A stretch of 64,000 nt of DNA from DATCJA01 sp963814955 (GTDB lineage Bacteria; Acidobacteriota; Vicinamibacteria; Vicinamibacterales; UBA2999): assembly GCA_963814955.1 (NCBI GenBank), contig CAWFEX010000008.1:1178001-1242000 (forward strand), read 5' to 3'. The position numbers were made by a program, and so were the translations under genes. The notes below the pieces were generated by a model, which saw only the letters and a program-made list of their open reading frames with translations, ran no database searches and was not told where the DNA came from. Positions 1 to 8,835 of the stretch are shown piece by piece (position 1 is the first letter of the stretch; each line of letters starts with the position of its first letter).

Positions 1-2217
1 GTCAACGAGAACGCATTCCTCGTCGACGGCACCAACTTCACGTGCCCCTGCCAGGGGGTCTCGCGCGCCGAGCCGGGCGTCGATGTCATCCAGGAAGTGC
101 AAGTGCAGTCCATCGGCGCGTCGGTCGAGTACGGCAACATGCAAGGGGCGGTGTTCAACGTCCTCACCAGACAAGGGGGCGACCGTTTCCAATACGACGC
201 GTCGTACTACGCGCAGGCGTCCGGCCTGACGAGCCAACCCGTCGTGCGGCCGGTCTCGGCCGGCAGCGTGTCTTCGAGCGGATACGAACGCGCCCGGTAC
301 CGGGACTTCACGACGAACCTCGGCGGCCCGATCTGGCGCGATCGGCTCTGGTTCTTCGGCGCATACCAGTACCTGCGCGACTACGACAGTCAGCCCGGCG
401 CGGACCCGCAGTTCGCGAGGGTGTACGAACAGGACAAGGTGTTCGGGAAGCTCACCTGGCGATTCACGCCCGCGCTGCAGCTGATGCAAAGCTTCCACGA
501 AGAGTTCTGGGTCAACGCCAATCCTCCCACGCTGGTGACACCCTATGCCGCGACGCTGCGATTGGACGCGTCGGTGCCGAGCATGACGTTCGGACACCTG
601 ACACACACACTGTCGTCCAACACGGTCTGGGATGTCCGCGTCGGACGGTTCGGCTATACGCGGGAGGACGACTCGAGCACCGGAGATCGGACGACCCCCA
701 ACCGGTTCGATCGCATCACGGGCGTGTCCAGTGGGAACGTGCAGCAGATTGGCGGTCTGACGCTCAACCGCGTCACCGCGAAGGGGGTGCTCAATCGCTA
801 CCAGACGGGGATGCTCGGCGCCGATCACCAGTTGAGGGTCGGTACCGAAGTGGAACGCGGCGAACACCATCAGCCGGCCGTGATCCCCGGCGGCGTCCGG
901 TTCGTCGACAGCAGCGGCCAGCCGTTTCAGTCGGTGTCCCGTGCGCCCTCCATATCAGGCGGCCGGTTCAACGCCGTCGCGATATTCGCCAGCGACTCCG
1001 TCACCGTCAGAGATCGCGTCACCGTGAATGCGGGTCTGCGATTCGACCACAGTGACGCCATCAGTCAGGACGTTCCGGCGCTCGATGCCGCCGGGCTCGA
1101 AACAGATCGCACGGTCACCGGCGCGGGGAGACTGTACACGTGGAACGTGGTGTCGCCCCGCCTAGGTGTGACCACCAAGCTCACCACGGACGGCCGGACG
1201 ATGCTGCGCGCCAGCTACGGCCGGTTCAACCAGGGTGTGCTGACCGGCGAACTGAGCCCGATTCATCCAGGCGTCACCGCGATCACGACGATGGCGTTCA
1301 ATGCAGCGACCGGGGGCTACACCAGTCTCGTGTCCGTGGTCGACCCGACCATCAACCTCGCGCTCGATCCCAACACGAACCCACCCCACACCGACGAGTT
1401 CTCGGTCGGTCTCGATCGCGAGATCACGCCGCGTCTCGCGGCTGCCGTGGCCTATATCCGGAAGAACGGACGCGACTTCATCGCCTGGACGGACATCGGG
1501 GGCCAGTATCGCGAAGAGACGCGGACGTTGCCCGACGGCCGCAGTCTGCCGGTGTTCGTGCTCACGAACTCGACGGCCGCCAGGCGTTTCCTCCTGACCA
1601 ACCCGGACGACTACGCGCTCACCTACAACGGGCTGGTCGTGGCGCTCGACAAACGCCGGTCCAACGGCTGGCAGGCATTCGGGTCCTATACGTTCTCGCG
1701 GACCTCCGGACTGCTCGTGTCCAGCGGAGCGCCTGCCGACGGGGCCCAACTCAGCACGGTCGCCCCGAGCGAGACATTCGGACGCGATCCGAACAACCTG
1801 ACGAACGCGCATGGGCGCCTGCCGAACGACAGGCCGCACATCTTCCGCGTCATGGGGACGGTGGAGCTGCCGCGGACCGGCTTCGTCGTGGCCGCGAACC
1901 TGCAGCATTTCAGCGGCAAACCGTGGACCGCGACCACGCAAGTCTCGCTGCCGCAGGGCGATCAGCGCATCCTGCTCGAGCCGCGGGGATCGCGACGGCT
2001 TTCGTCGCAGTCGCTGCTGGACGTGCGTGTCTCGAGGACGCTCGGCTTCGGGGCGGGGCGTGTCGAGCTGTTGCTGGACGTGCTGAACGTGCTCAACGAC
2101 ACCGCGGGTGAAGCGCTGGCAACCGACAACCTCTTCAGTCCGAACTTCGGTCAGCCCACGGTGTTCATGGATCCGCGGCGCGCCATGCTCGGTGTCCGCC
2201 TGAAGCTCGGGACGTAG
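1..2217 (+). CDS. TonB-dependent receptor, C-terminal part (5' end outside window)
   Basis: The frame is open from the first base, so the signal peptide and the N-terminal part of this outer-membrane receptor lie upstream of the window. The visible protein begins near the end of the plug domain (FLVDGTNF, then EYGNMQGAVFNVLTRQGG, a typical plug end in Oar-like receptors). About 650 residues of barrel follow, with alternating strands rich in Tyr, Phe, Arg and Thr, ending GVRLKLGT. The last residue is not the usual terminal aromatic. Receptors of this family use the TonB-ExbBD system to import large or scarce substrates; the ligand cannot be read from the sequence. No partner gene is visible on its downstream side, where the next gene is on the opposite strand. 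Confidence 0.88.
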   Translation, partial: VNENAFLVDGTNFTCPCQGVSRAEPGVDVIQEVQVQSIGASVEYGNMQGAVFNVLTRQGGDRFQYDASYYAQASGLTSQPVVRPVSAGSVSSSGYERARYRDFTTNLGGPIWRDRLWFFGAYQYLRDYDSQPGADPQFARVYEQDKVFGKLTWRFTPALQLMQSFHEEFWVNANPPTLVTPYAATLRLDASVPSMTFGHLTHTLSSNTVWDVRVGRFGYTREDDSSTGDRTTPNRFDRITGVSSGNVQQIGGLTLNRVTAKGVLNRYQTGMLGADHQLRVGTEVERGEHHQPAVIPGGVRFVDSSGQPFQSVSRAPSISGGRFNAVAIFASDSVTVRDRVTVNAGLRFDHSDAISQDVPALDAAGLETDRTVTGAGRLYTWNVVSPRLGVTTKLTTDGRTMLRASYGRFNQGVLTGELSPIHPGVTAITTMAFNAATGGYTSLVSVVDPTINLALDPNTNPPHTDEFSVGLDREITPRLAAAVAYIRKNGRDFIAWTDIGGQYREETRTLPDGRSLPVFVLTNSTAARRFLLTNPDDYALTYNGLVVALDKRRSNGWQAFGSYTFSRTSGLLVSSGAPADGAQLSTVAPSETFGRDPNNLTNAHGRLPNDRPHIFRVMGTVELPRTGFVVAANLQHFSGKPWTATTQVSLPQGDQRILLEPRGSRRLSSQSLLDVRVSRTLGFGAGRVELLLDVLNVLNDTAGEALATDNLFSPNFGQPTVFMDPRRAMLGVRLKLGT

Positions 2218-2389
2218 ACGCCGAATACCGAGGGAACGTGCCCGCCGTCGAACCGCCGGCAGCCGCCAGCCCGGTTGCCGGCCAGTTTTCGGGGCGCCGA
2301 ACTCCGGGCGTAGGTGGCGGGCACGAGTGATTTTTGCGCTCTGGCGCTTCGAGTGGCTGGCACAGCCATCCGGGTCGCGTCAGCGACGG
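2218..2389. other. Convergent intergenic region with a widely spaced inverted repeat
   Basis: This gap separates the receptor from the convergent P5C dehydrogenase gene. It holds a perfect 9-bp inverted repeat, GTGCCCGCC at 2238-2246 and GGCGGGCAC at 2316-2324, enclosing GC-rich sequence that can fold further. There is no T-run, so it is only a weak candidate for transcription end or RNA processing. No credible ORF lies here. Confidence 0.3.
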
Positions 2390-4011
2390 TCACGGCTCTT
2401 CCATGTACGGGTAGCGGTGGTCTCGCGGAGGCGCCCATGTCTCCTTGATGGCGCGCGCACTCACCCATCGAACGAGATTCAGCTTCGAACCGGCCTTGTC
2501 GTTGGTGCCCGATCCGCGCGCCCCCCCGAACGGCTGCTGGCCCACGACGGCGCCGGTTGGTTTGTCGTTGACGTAGAAATTGCCTGCTGCGTAGCGCAAT
2601 ACGGACATCGCCTGCTGGATCGCGGCGCGGTCGCGACTGAAAATGGCGCCAGTGAGCCCATAGGGAGACGTTTCGTCGATCAGCCGCAGGGTTTCGTCCC
2701 ACTTGTCGTCTGGTACACGTACACAGTGACGACAGGTCCAAACACTTCTTCGCACATCAGGCGGTAACCCGGATCGCGCGTCTCTACGAGCGTCGGCTCG
2801 ACGAAATACCCCTGTTCATCGCGGGCGCCACCTCCCTGCAGAATCTTCGCGTTGCGACGCGCGTCGTCGATATATCCAGCGATCTTCGCGAAAGATTTAC
2901 GGTCGATGACGGCGCCCACAAAGGTCGTGAAGTCGCGAGGATCGCCCATCTTCATGTCACGCATCATCGCAATGACGCGGTCCCGCACACCCGGCCACAA
3001 CGACTGCGGCACGTAGACGCGGCTCGAGGCCGAACATTTCTGACCTTGGTACTCAAAACTTCCCCTTGCAATTGCGACTGCCAGCTCCTGTGCATCAGCG
3101 GATGGATGCGCCACGATGAAGTCTTTACCGCCCGTCTCACCAACCAGCCGCGGGTAGTTTCGGAAGTGGCCGATGTTGTCACCGACCTTCTTCCACATGC
3201 TCTGGAACACCGGCGTGCTGCCGGTAAAGTGGATTCCCGCCAACGCCGCGGAACCAAGGAGGATGTCGGAGATTTCCACGGCATCACCAGGCAGAAAGTT
3301 GATGACACCAGGCGGGAGGCCTGCGGTCTCCAGAAGACGCATGATGTAGTAGCCGCTCAGCACCGCAGTGGACGCTGGCTTCCAGATGACAGTGTTCCCC
3401 ATCAACGCCGGCGCCGTAGGCAGATTGCCGCCGATCGACGTGAAATTGAACGGCGTCACCGCATACACAAACCCTTCGAGTGGCCGGTACTCCATCCGGT
3501 TCCACGCTTCGTGAGTGCCGATCGGTTGTTCGGCGTAAAGTTCCGCCGCGTACGCCGGATTGAACCGCCAGAAGTCGATCAGCTCTGACGCTGCATCAAT
3601 CTCCGCCTGGACCACCGTCTTCGACTGCCCCAGCATCGTCGCGGCGTTCACCGTTGCACGCCAGGTTGTGCTGAGGAGCTCGGCGGCGCGCAGGAACACG
3701 GCCGCCCGCTCTTCGTACGGCCAGGTCGACCACTGCTGATGCGCCGTGGCCGAGGCGGCAATCGCCTGCTCCACGTGCGGGGGCTCGGCTTTGTGCCAGT
3801 CCGCGAGTACGTGGCTGTGATCGTGCGGCATTACGGCCTGCTCCAGCCGACCCGTCTGAATTTCACAGCCCCCGATGATCAGTGGAATGTCGATCCGCTC
3901 GCTCGCCATGGACGCGAGCCGGGACTTGAGCTCGGCGCGTTCGGGCGAACCTGGCAGGTAGCTCAGGTTGGGCTCGTTGACGGGCGCAGGGATTCGCGGA
4001 ATTCCGAACAT
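2390..4011 (-). CDS. pruA: L-glutamate gamma-semialdehyde (P5C) dehydrogenase, frame broken near 2712
   Basis: The enzyme oxidises glutamate gamma-semialdehyde, the open form of 1-pyrroline-5-carboxylate, to glutamate with NAD+, the last step of proline degradation in the cytoplasm. The product is an aldehyde dehydrogenase of the roughly 540-residue P5CDH type, with the catalytic Glu in LVGETGGKDF and the nucleophile Cys in GQKCSASSR. The frame starting at ATG 4011 runs to VFGPVVTVYVY and then goes off. The homologous sequence continues one base out of phase as PDDKWDETLRLIDETSPYG to the stop at 2390. Restoring one C on the coding strand at 2712-2713 (TACCAGAC to TACCCAGAC) gives a 540-residue protein of normal length. 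Either the consensus has lost a base or the gene is freshly broken. No proline dehydrogenase gene is nearby. Confidence 0.9.
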
Positions 4012-4088
4012 CAGAGAAAGGGTAATTCAGGATTCAAGACGCACCTGCAAACACCATGCGCAGGCGCCTCAGCGGCGACCGTCAGCCG

Positions 4089-5564
4089 CTACGATCGCCG
4101 CGCCGGGTCTGTCGCTTCGCGCAGAGGAATGCGGGGGTCAGCGCCAGGCAGCTCGGACGCGGCAGTGACGAGATGCGGCTTGGCCGGTTCGATGTCGACG
4201 GCGATGTCGCGCCACTTCTCCTGTTTGAAGCGCACCACGCTCAACGCACATCGCGCCACATGGCCGCTCAGGATTGCCATCCAGATATGACCGGGCTCGA
4301 GACCCGCAGTGGCCTGAAAGAACGTACAAAGACCGAGCGGAATGACGATCTGGGAGAACACTGAAATGTATAACGGGCTTCGTGTATCGCCCGTTCCCTG
4401 GAGCGCGCCCGTGTAGCAGAGCGCCACGGTGATGAAGAATCCCGACACGCTCAGATATCGCAGCAGCTGCTCCCCGATATCAATCACGCGCCCGTCGGTC
4501 ATGCCGAACACCGCCAGCAGATAGCGCGGAACGAGAACGAACATCGCACCGACCAGGGCCGCAACGCCGAGGCCTATCTGCGACGCGATCCTGACGCCAG
4601 CAAGGGCTCGTTCAGGGTTCCCGGCGCCGAGATTCTGGCCCGCAACGGTCGCCGACGCGCCCATCAGTCCCACGGATGTCCAGGTGATCAGCGAGAACAG
4701 TTCCGTATAGCCGACGGCGTATGCCGCCTGCGCTTCGGCGCTCTGGTCGAGCGACCCGATGAAGCGCAACAGCAGTACACCGGCGACGTTCATGGCTATG
4801 CCTTGCACGCCGGTAGGAAGACCGAACTTGAAGAGTGACCGGATGATCGCAAAATCCGGCCGCCGATCCATGTTGCGCTCGAAATGAATCACCGACGTCG
4901 GACGCAACAATCGCCAGATGCCGTACGCAGAAACGACTGTGCTGCTCGCGACAGTGCCGTACGCCGCTCCGACCGTGCCAAGCGCCGGTATCAGAATGAG
5001 GTTGAAAGCGATCGTCAGTACCGTGAGCGCAACGCCAAGCCGCAATGGCGTGTGCGGATCACCCGCGGCGCGAAAGGCGCCGCTCAGCATGAAGAACATC
5101 ATCATGCCGATGAATCCGACGAACATGGTCCGGAGAAACGGCAGCGCTTCGGCGTGAACCGCCGGTTCCGCATTCACGAGATCGAGAAGGGTCGGCGCTG
5201 CGGCCCACCCCACGGCGCCAAGCAGGACTGCCAGTCCCGCAGCAGTCAGAAACGCCTGATAGACGACGCGATTGACTTTGTCTGGCTCGTTGGCGCCGGC
5301 AAACCGTGAAACGAGCACTCCCATCCCGGTAAATACCGACACCGCAAAGACGATCACGACGATGATGATTTGCCAGCTGACTCCGATGGCGGCGTTTGCC
5401 GTGTAGCCGACGAAATGGCCGACCATCGCATGGTCGATAATGCCCTGCAGTCCCGCGATCACGTTCTGCAGCATCGTCGGCCACGCCAGGCGCCATACGG
5501 CGGAACGAATGGGACCTTCGATTATGGAACGATCGAATTTGCGGGGTGACGAGGGGCCGGACAT
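4089..5564 (-). CDS. MATE-family efflux transporter
   Basis: This is an inner-membrane multidrug and toxin extrusion transporter of 491 residues, which would export cationic or other small compounds in exchange for Na+ or H+. The sequence shows about twelve hydrophobic segments in two similar halves. It opens with RSAVWRLAWPTMLQNVIAGLQ, shortened here in spirit to the family motif LAWPTMLQNVIAG, and VGHFVGYTANAAIG lies in the first loop, as is usual in MATE proteins. The C-terminal end is a short polar tail. The ATG at 5564 is the only start that precedes the first conserved block. The gene is divergent from the oxidoreductase at 5655 with a 90-bp gap, and lies 77 bp upstream of pruA on the same strand. 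The substrate is unknown. Confidence 0.9.
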   Translation of the reverse strand: MSGPSSPRKFDRSIIEGPIRSAVWRLAWPTMLQNVIAGLQGIIDHAMVGHFVGYTANAAIGVSWQIIIVVIVFAVSVFTGMGVLVSRFAGANEPDKVNRVVYQAFLTAAGLAVLLGAVGWAAAPTLLDLVNAEPAVHAEALPFLRTMFVGFIGMMMFFMLSGAFRAAGDPHTPLRLGVALTVLTIAFNLILIPALGTVGAAYGTVASSTVVSAYGIWRLLRPTSVIHFERNMDRRPDFAIIRSLFKFGLPTGVQGIAMNVAGVLLLRFIGSLDQSAEAQAAYAVGYTELFSLITWTSVGLMGASATVAGQNLGAGNPERALAGVRIASQIGLGVAALVGAMFVLVPRYLLAVFGMTDGRVIDIGEQLLRYLSVSGFFITVALCYTGALQGTGDTRSPLYISVFSQIVIPLGLCTFFQATAGLEPGHIWMAILSGHVARCALSVVRFKQEKWRDIAVDIEPAKPHLVTAASELPGADPRIPLREATDPARRS

Positions 5565-5654
5565 CGGAATGGGAACCCGAAGCGGAGTCTACTACGGACG
5601 TCTGTTGTTGCGCGCGTGCGAAAAACGTGCTGAAGTCCAAACACCAAGTTACAC

Positions 5655-6542
5655 ATGCAGTCCGATACTGTTGCGCCACGAACCAAGCGCATCAAGGACC
5701 TCGAGGTCATGGTGGCTGATGTCGTGGTCGAGACTCCTGACACCTCGACTCTGGTGTTGTTCACGGGGAACGACCATCTTGACTACGAAGCCGGACATTT
5801 CCTGACAGTCGACCCTCATCAGTTCGAGGCACTCGATCGATTCACCGCGTTCCTGGAACACTTGAAGGGAAAGTCCGAACCCCCGCGGGCCTATTCCATG
5901 TGTTCGGCGCCGCACGAGCGGTATCTGGCGGTCACGGTGAAAGAAGAACGTTTCGTTCCGAATGTGACGAAATATCCCCCGCTTCTTTCGCCGCTTCTCG
6001 TGAAGCGCACAGTGCGTGGAATGCGTCTCGTGGTCACGGGCTTCACAGGTCCGTACACATTGCCTCGCGATGTCGCGTCGCGAACCGATCACATCGTCCA
6101 CGTGTGTGCCGGATCGGGCAGCGTGCCAAACCTGTCGATCCTGAAGTTTGCGCTCGTCAATCATCCAACCCTGCGCCACACGTTTCTTTATTCCAACAAA
6201 ACCTGGGACGACGTGATCTTTCGGGAGGCGCTCGCACAGCTCGCGACGCAGCATCCCGATCGGCTGACAGTCGTGCACACGTTGACGCGTGAAACCGACG
6301 AGACGATTTTCGGACCATCTGTCCGAAAAGGGCGGATTAGTGAACCGCTGCTGCGGGAGCTGATCCCGCATCCCGGCGACTGCTTCGTTTACCTGTGTGG
6401 ACCCGGTATTTCGAAGTGGGACAGGGAAGCCGCCAAAGAGGCGGGTACGGCGGCTCAGCCCAAGTTCATCGAAATGGCGCTGACGCACCTGAGGGACATC
6501 GGGGTGCCGGATTCGCGGATCAAACGCGAGTCGTACGGTTAG
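5655..6542 (+). CDS. FAD/NAD(P)-binding oxidoreductase, ferredoxin-NADP reductase type
   Basis: This 295-residue cytoplasmic flavoprotein belongs to the ferredoxin-NADP reductase superfamily. The N-terminal beta-barrel carries the FAD signature RAYSMCSAP around residue 75, and the NAD(P)-binding half has CAGSGSVPNLS around residue 153 and YLCGPG near residue 250. There is no 2Fe-2S cysteine cluster, so it would need a separate ferredoxin or oxygenase partner, and none is encoded next to it. Such reductases pass electrons from NAD(P)H to iron-sulfur proteins or oxygenases, for example in aromatic degradation, but the sequence gives no specific pathway. The start at ATG 5655 lies shortly before the first conserved strand. 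The C-terminal half is longer than the family minimum. Confidence 0.82.
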   Translation: MQSDTVAPRTKRIKDLEVMVADVVVETPDTSTLVLFTGNDHLDYEAGHFLTVDPHQFEALDRFTAFLEHLKGKSEPPRAYSMCSAPHERYLAVTVKEERFVPNVTKYPPLLSPLLVKRTVRGMRLVVTGFTGPYTLPRDVASRTDHIVHVCAGSGSVPNLSILKFALVNHPTLRHTFLYSNKTWDDVIFREALAQLATQHPDRLTVVHTLTRETDETIFGPSVRKGRISEPLLRELIPHPGDCFVYLCGPGISKWDREAAKEAGTAAQPKFIEMALTHLRDIGVPDSRIKRESYG

Positions 6543-6552
6543 CGCATTCGCC

Positions 6553-6581
6553 TCCACGGGCCACGGGGAGACGCAGAGACG
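6553..6581. repeat. Octad word array, short copy, in the 6543-6797 gap
   Basis: Eleven bases after the oxidoreductase stop lies CCACGGGCCACGGGGAGACG followed by CAGAGAC. It is a short degenerate copy of the ACGGAGAC-type octad words seen also at 8791 and 14633. The rest of the 255-bp gap up to the start at 6798 shows nothing else that I can support. Confidence 0.45.
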
Positions 6582-6797
6582 ATTCCTTCAGAGCGCGTAA
6601 CGACACCTCCGAAACTGATCCTCGTCGGCGAGTTGGCGTGAACGCGTATGGCCGCGGCGCTGCAGTGGTCCCTGCGGAGTCATCGCCGACATGTCGAAGC
6701 CGTACCTGTCGACGCCCGTCTGCGTTGTCGCGGGCTCACCATTCTGAGCGTGTGCGGCGCCAGATTGCTGCGACAATCGTACGGCCTGGTGTTTGAT

Positions 6798-7475
6798 ATG
6801 GATCCGCTGCACCGGCAGGCGATCGTTCAAGGAGCGCTCGGGACCCTCTTCTTTGTCGTCCTCATCTTCTGGCCGGCCGGCACGTTCGACTACTGGCAAG
6901 GCTGGCTGTTCCTAGGGATCTTTGCCGCGTCGACCGTCGGCTTCACCGTGTACCTGGCGATCTACGACAGACCGCTCCTCGAGCGTCGGTTGAAGGCCGG
7001 GCCGCAACATGAGCGAGAGTGGTCCCAGAAGATCATCGTGTCGTTGGTCCTTCTCGCGTTTTTTGCGTATATCGTCCTGCCCGCGCTCGATTACCGATAC
7101 GCGTGGTCGCCGGTTGCGCCGTGGGTGTCGATCCTTGGCGACGGGGTGATCCTGCTGTCCTTCCTGTTCATCTTCTGGGTGACCCGGGTCAACAGTTTCG
7201 CCGCGTCCAACATTCGCGTGGAGAAGGACCAAAAAGTGATCGACACCGGGCCGTACGCGCGCGTGCGTCATCCGATGTACGCCGGCGCCATTTGGCTCTT
7301 CGTCGGAATGCCGCTCGCGCTCGGTTCGTGGTGGTCGCTCGGCCTGATCGTGCCCTTCATGCCCGTGCTTTTGTGGCGGCTTCTCGACGAGGAGAAAATC
7401 CTGCAGAGAGATTTGCCCGGGTATACGGATTACATGCGCAGGGTACGCTTTCGTCTGGTTCCGTTCGTGTGGTAG
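6798..7475 (+). CDS. Isoprenylcysteine carboxyl methyltransferase-like membrane protein
   Basis: This integral membrane protein of about 225 residues has five or six hydrophobic segments. Its C-terminal signature, DTGPYARVRHPMYAGAIW followed by ALGSWW, is typical of the ICMT/PEMT methyltransferase superfamily, where it binds S-adenosylmethionine at the membrane face. The family in bacteria methylates lipids, isoprenoids or unknown small molecules, and the substrate here is not known. I place the start at ATG 6798 (MDPLHRQAIVQG), because the sequence upstream in the same frame is arginine-rich and unlike the family. The gene stands alone between an FNR-type oxidoreductase and a convergent cupin gene. 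Confidence 0.82.
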   Translation: MDPLHRQAIVQGALGTLFFVVLIFWPAGTFDYWQGWLFLGIFAASTVGFTVYLAIYDRPLLERRLKAGPQHEREWSQKIIVSLVLLAFFAYIVLPALDYRYAWSPVAPWVSILGDGVILLSFLFIFWVTRVNSFAASNIRVEKDQKVIDTGPYARVRHPMYAGAIWLFVGMPLALGSWWSLGLIVPFMPVLLWRLLDEEKILQRDLPGYTDYMRRVRFRLVPFVW

Positions 7476-7561
7476 AGACGCGCTTTGCGCATCGTGACCC
7501 AAGCGCAAGCCACATGCTACGTATCGCTCCAATCTCACGAAATCCGACGATGGACGCGACC

Positions 7562-7861
7562 TCATGAAAGAATGCCTTTGGTCAATCGCGCCGGCACGCA
7601 AATTTCTGGTTCGTCGCTCTGGCAACCTGATCGGATCAGGGGCGAGCGAGCCTGCCACACGCCGTCGACCGTAAGCTCGAGTTCGCCTTCGAGCACCTCG
7701 TACAACTCCTCCTGCGGATGGTGATGTTCATGAATCGAGGCGCCGCGAGTGAATTCGTAGTGCGCGACGGTCATGTTGACGCCATGGAAGTATCGCCCTC
7801 GCCAACCCGGCAGGCGTTCGGTCACCTTCAGCTTGTCGACATCAACGAACGACAAGGTCAC
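7562..7861 (-). CDS. Small cupin-fold protein, C-terminus possibly shifted out of frame
   Basis: This 99-residue protein starts at GTG 7861 and holds one conserved cupin barrel half: EFTRGASIHEHHHPQEELY gives the metal-binding His-x-His-x(n)-Glu pattern, followed by VLEGELELTVDG. Single-domain cupins of this type bind a metal and act as small oxygenases, isomerases or sensors; no substrate can be named. After VDGVWQ the sequence stops looking like a cupin. In the frame one base back it continues as GSLAPDP and then GAIDQRHSF, which resembles the usual end of such proteins. A frameshift near 7675 is therefore possible but not proven. The gene is convergent with the methyltransferase gene. Confidence 0.65.
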   Translation of the reverse strand: MTLSFVDVDKLKVTERLPGWRGRYFHGVNMTVAHYEFTRGASIHEHHHPQEELYEVLEGELELTVDGVWQARSPLIRSGCQSDEPEICVPARLTKGILS

Positions 7862-8007
7862 ACTCCTGCACTCAGCCTACGCGAATGGGTTCAGTCTGCG
7901 CGAGCTCAGGGTCCTCGCTGCGTCAGACTCGTGTGCTCCCGCGGCCATCCCGCCGTACGGTCATCGCAAGTTCGTCGCTGCGACGCTGCTCGTGGTCCAG
8001 ATGAACC

Positions 8008-8388
8008 CTAAAGCGCGCTGATGGTGACGTAGTATCCGTCGAGATCTCGGACCGCGAACTCCTTCGTTCGAGTATTCGGGTTCATATGAGGCTCCTCTTC
8101 GAGCCGAGGGACGAGCCCGCGGGCCCTTTGCAATGCCAGGTCGAAATCGTCGACGCGAAAGAACAAGAGGAGCCCGTTTCCTGGTGTCGCGCGGTCAGGA
8201 CTCATCAAGGAGGGGTGCTCGTGAGCGCCCCATTCGTGGAGACAGAGCAGGACAGTTCCGTCCGAGTCGAGGAGTTGACCAAATTCGTCGTGGGCCGGTG
8301 CCGTCTGTGGCTGGCCGAAGAGAGACTGGTACCACTTGAAGCTCGCACGGACGTCGTTCACCCCGATGATCGTCCAGGTGCGCTTCAT
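8008..8388 (-). CDS. VOC-family (glyoxalase/bleomycin-resistance fold) protein
   Basis: This 126-residue cytoplasmic protein has two beta-alpha-beta-beta-beta modules: WTIIGVNDVRASFKWYQSLF at the N-terminus and FFRVDDFDLALQRARG, then RDLDGYYVTISAL, at the C-terminus. These are hallmarks of the vicinal oxygen chelate fold. Members include glyoxalase I, dioxygenases and drug-binding proteins; the reaction here is unknown. The start is fixed by a strong ribosome site, GGAGGAG, seven bases upstream of ATG 8388, whereas the longer frame would begin inside it. The gene lies downstream of a decayed transposase remnant on the same strand. Confidence 0.82.
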   Translation of the reverse strand: MKRTWTIIGVNDVRASFKWYQSLFGQPQTAPAHDEFGQLLDSDGTVLLCLHEWGAHEHPSLMSPDRATPGNGLLLFFRVDDFDLALQRARGLVPRLEEEPHMNPNTRTKEFAVRDLDGYYVTISAL

Positions 8389-8424
8389 CCGTACTCCTCC
8401 GGCGACCTGCTCAGAAAATGGCAT

Positions 8425-8620
8425 CTACCCGACCGCCTCGACCGTGACCTTGACGCCGAGGGGTTCGAGCGCGTGGACGGCGCGGGCCCTCGCCCGGTCG
8501 ACGTCGCGGTGCTCATAGTAGTCCGGGCCAAGGTTGCGGGTACTCCTGCCTCGTGGCCAAGACGTGGTAGACCCTGCGCAGCAGGGCAGGCGCCACGGCG
8601 ATTACCGCGAGCGCAAGGAA
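8425..8620 (-). pseudogene. Remnant of an IS110-type transposase (C-terminal tail)
   Basis: Read on the minus strand, the region spells the end of a transposase: ALAVIAVAPALLRRVYHVLA, then TRQEY, then after a one-base frame change RNLGPDYYEHRDVDRARAR and HALEPLGVKVTVEAVG with a stop at 8425. The pattern of a Val-Ala-His-like helix, a Tyr-His-x-Leu segment, LGPDYY and a final LG-x-VT strand is what I know from the C-termini of IS110-family transposases. The catalytic N-terminal domain is missing and the frame is broken near 8548, so this is a dead fragment. No terminal repeats were found. Confidence 0.55.
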
Positions 8621-8774
8621 ATGAGTAGTCGCCTACTGGCGACCTATCCGCCCCGAGGGCAGTGCATCGGATGCGCTGTTAGAACCGTGGGCGATGCATT
8701 CGAGACATTGAAGCGACTCGTACCGCGAAGTAGTCGGGTGCGCACCCACGAGGGCGTGCGCGTTGGAGTTTTGT

Positions 8775-8820
8775 TAAGAGCTCTTAGAATGGCTCCGTGT
8801 CTCTGTGACTCCGTGGCCTG
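8775..8820. repeat. 12-bp palindrome plus octad word array downstream of parE
   Basis: A perfect palindrome, TAAGAGCTCTTA, lies at 8775-8786. It is followed at 8791-8820 by octads GGCTCCG, TGTCTCTG, TGACTCCG and TGGCCTGT. The parE stop is at 8836, so on the minus strand this sits immediately after the gene, where a terminator would be expected. The 8621-8774 stretch between it and the transposase tail shows nothing I can identify. Confidence 0.45.
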
Positions 8821-8835
8821 TCGAGATGACAATGG

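Noticed and set aside
4089..8388. A defence or toxin-antitoxin island among the small cupin, VOC and MATE genes
   Set aside because: The genes are ordinary household or accessory types with no nuclease, toxin or restriction motif; only a dead transposase tail is present.
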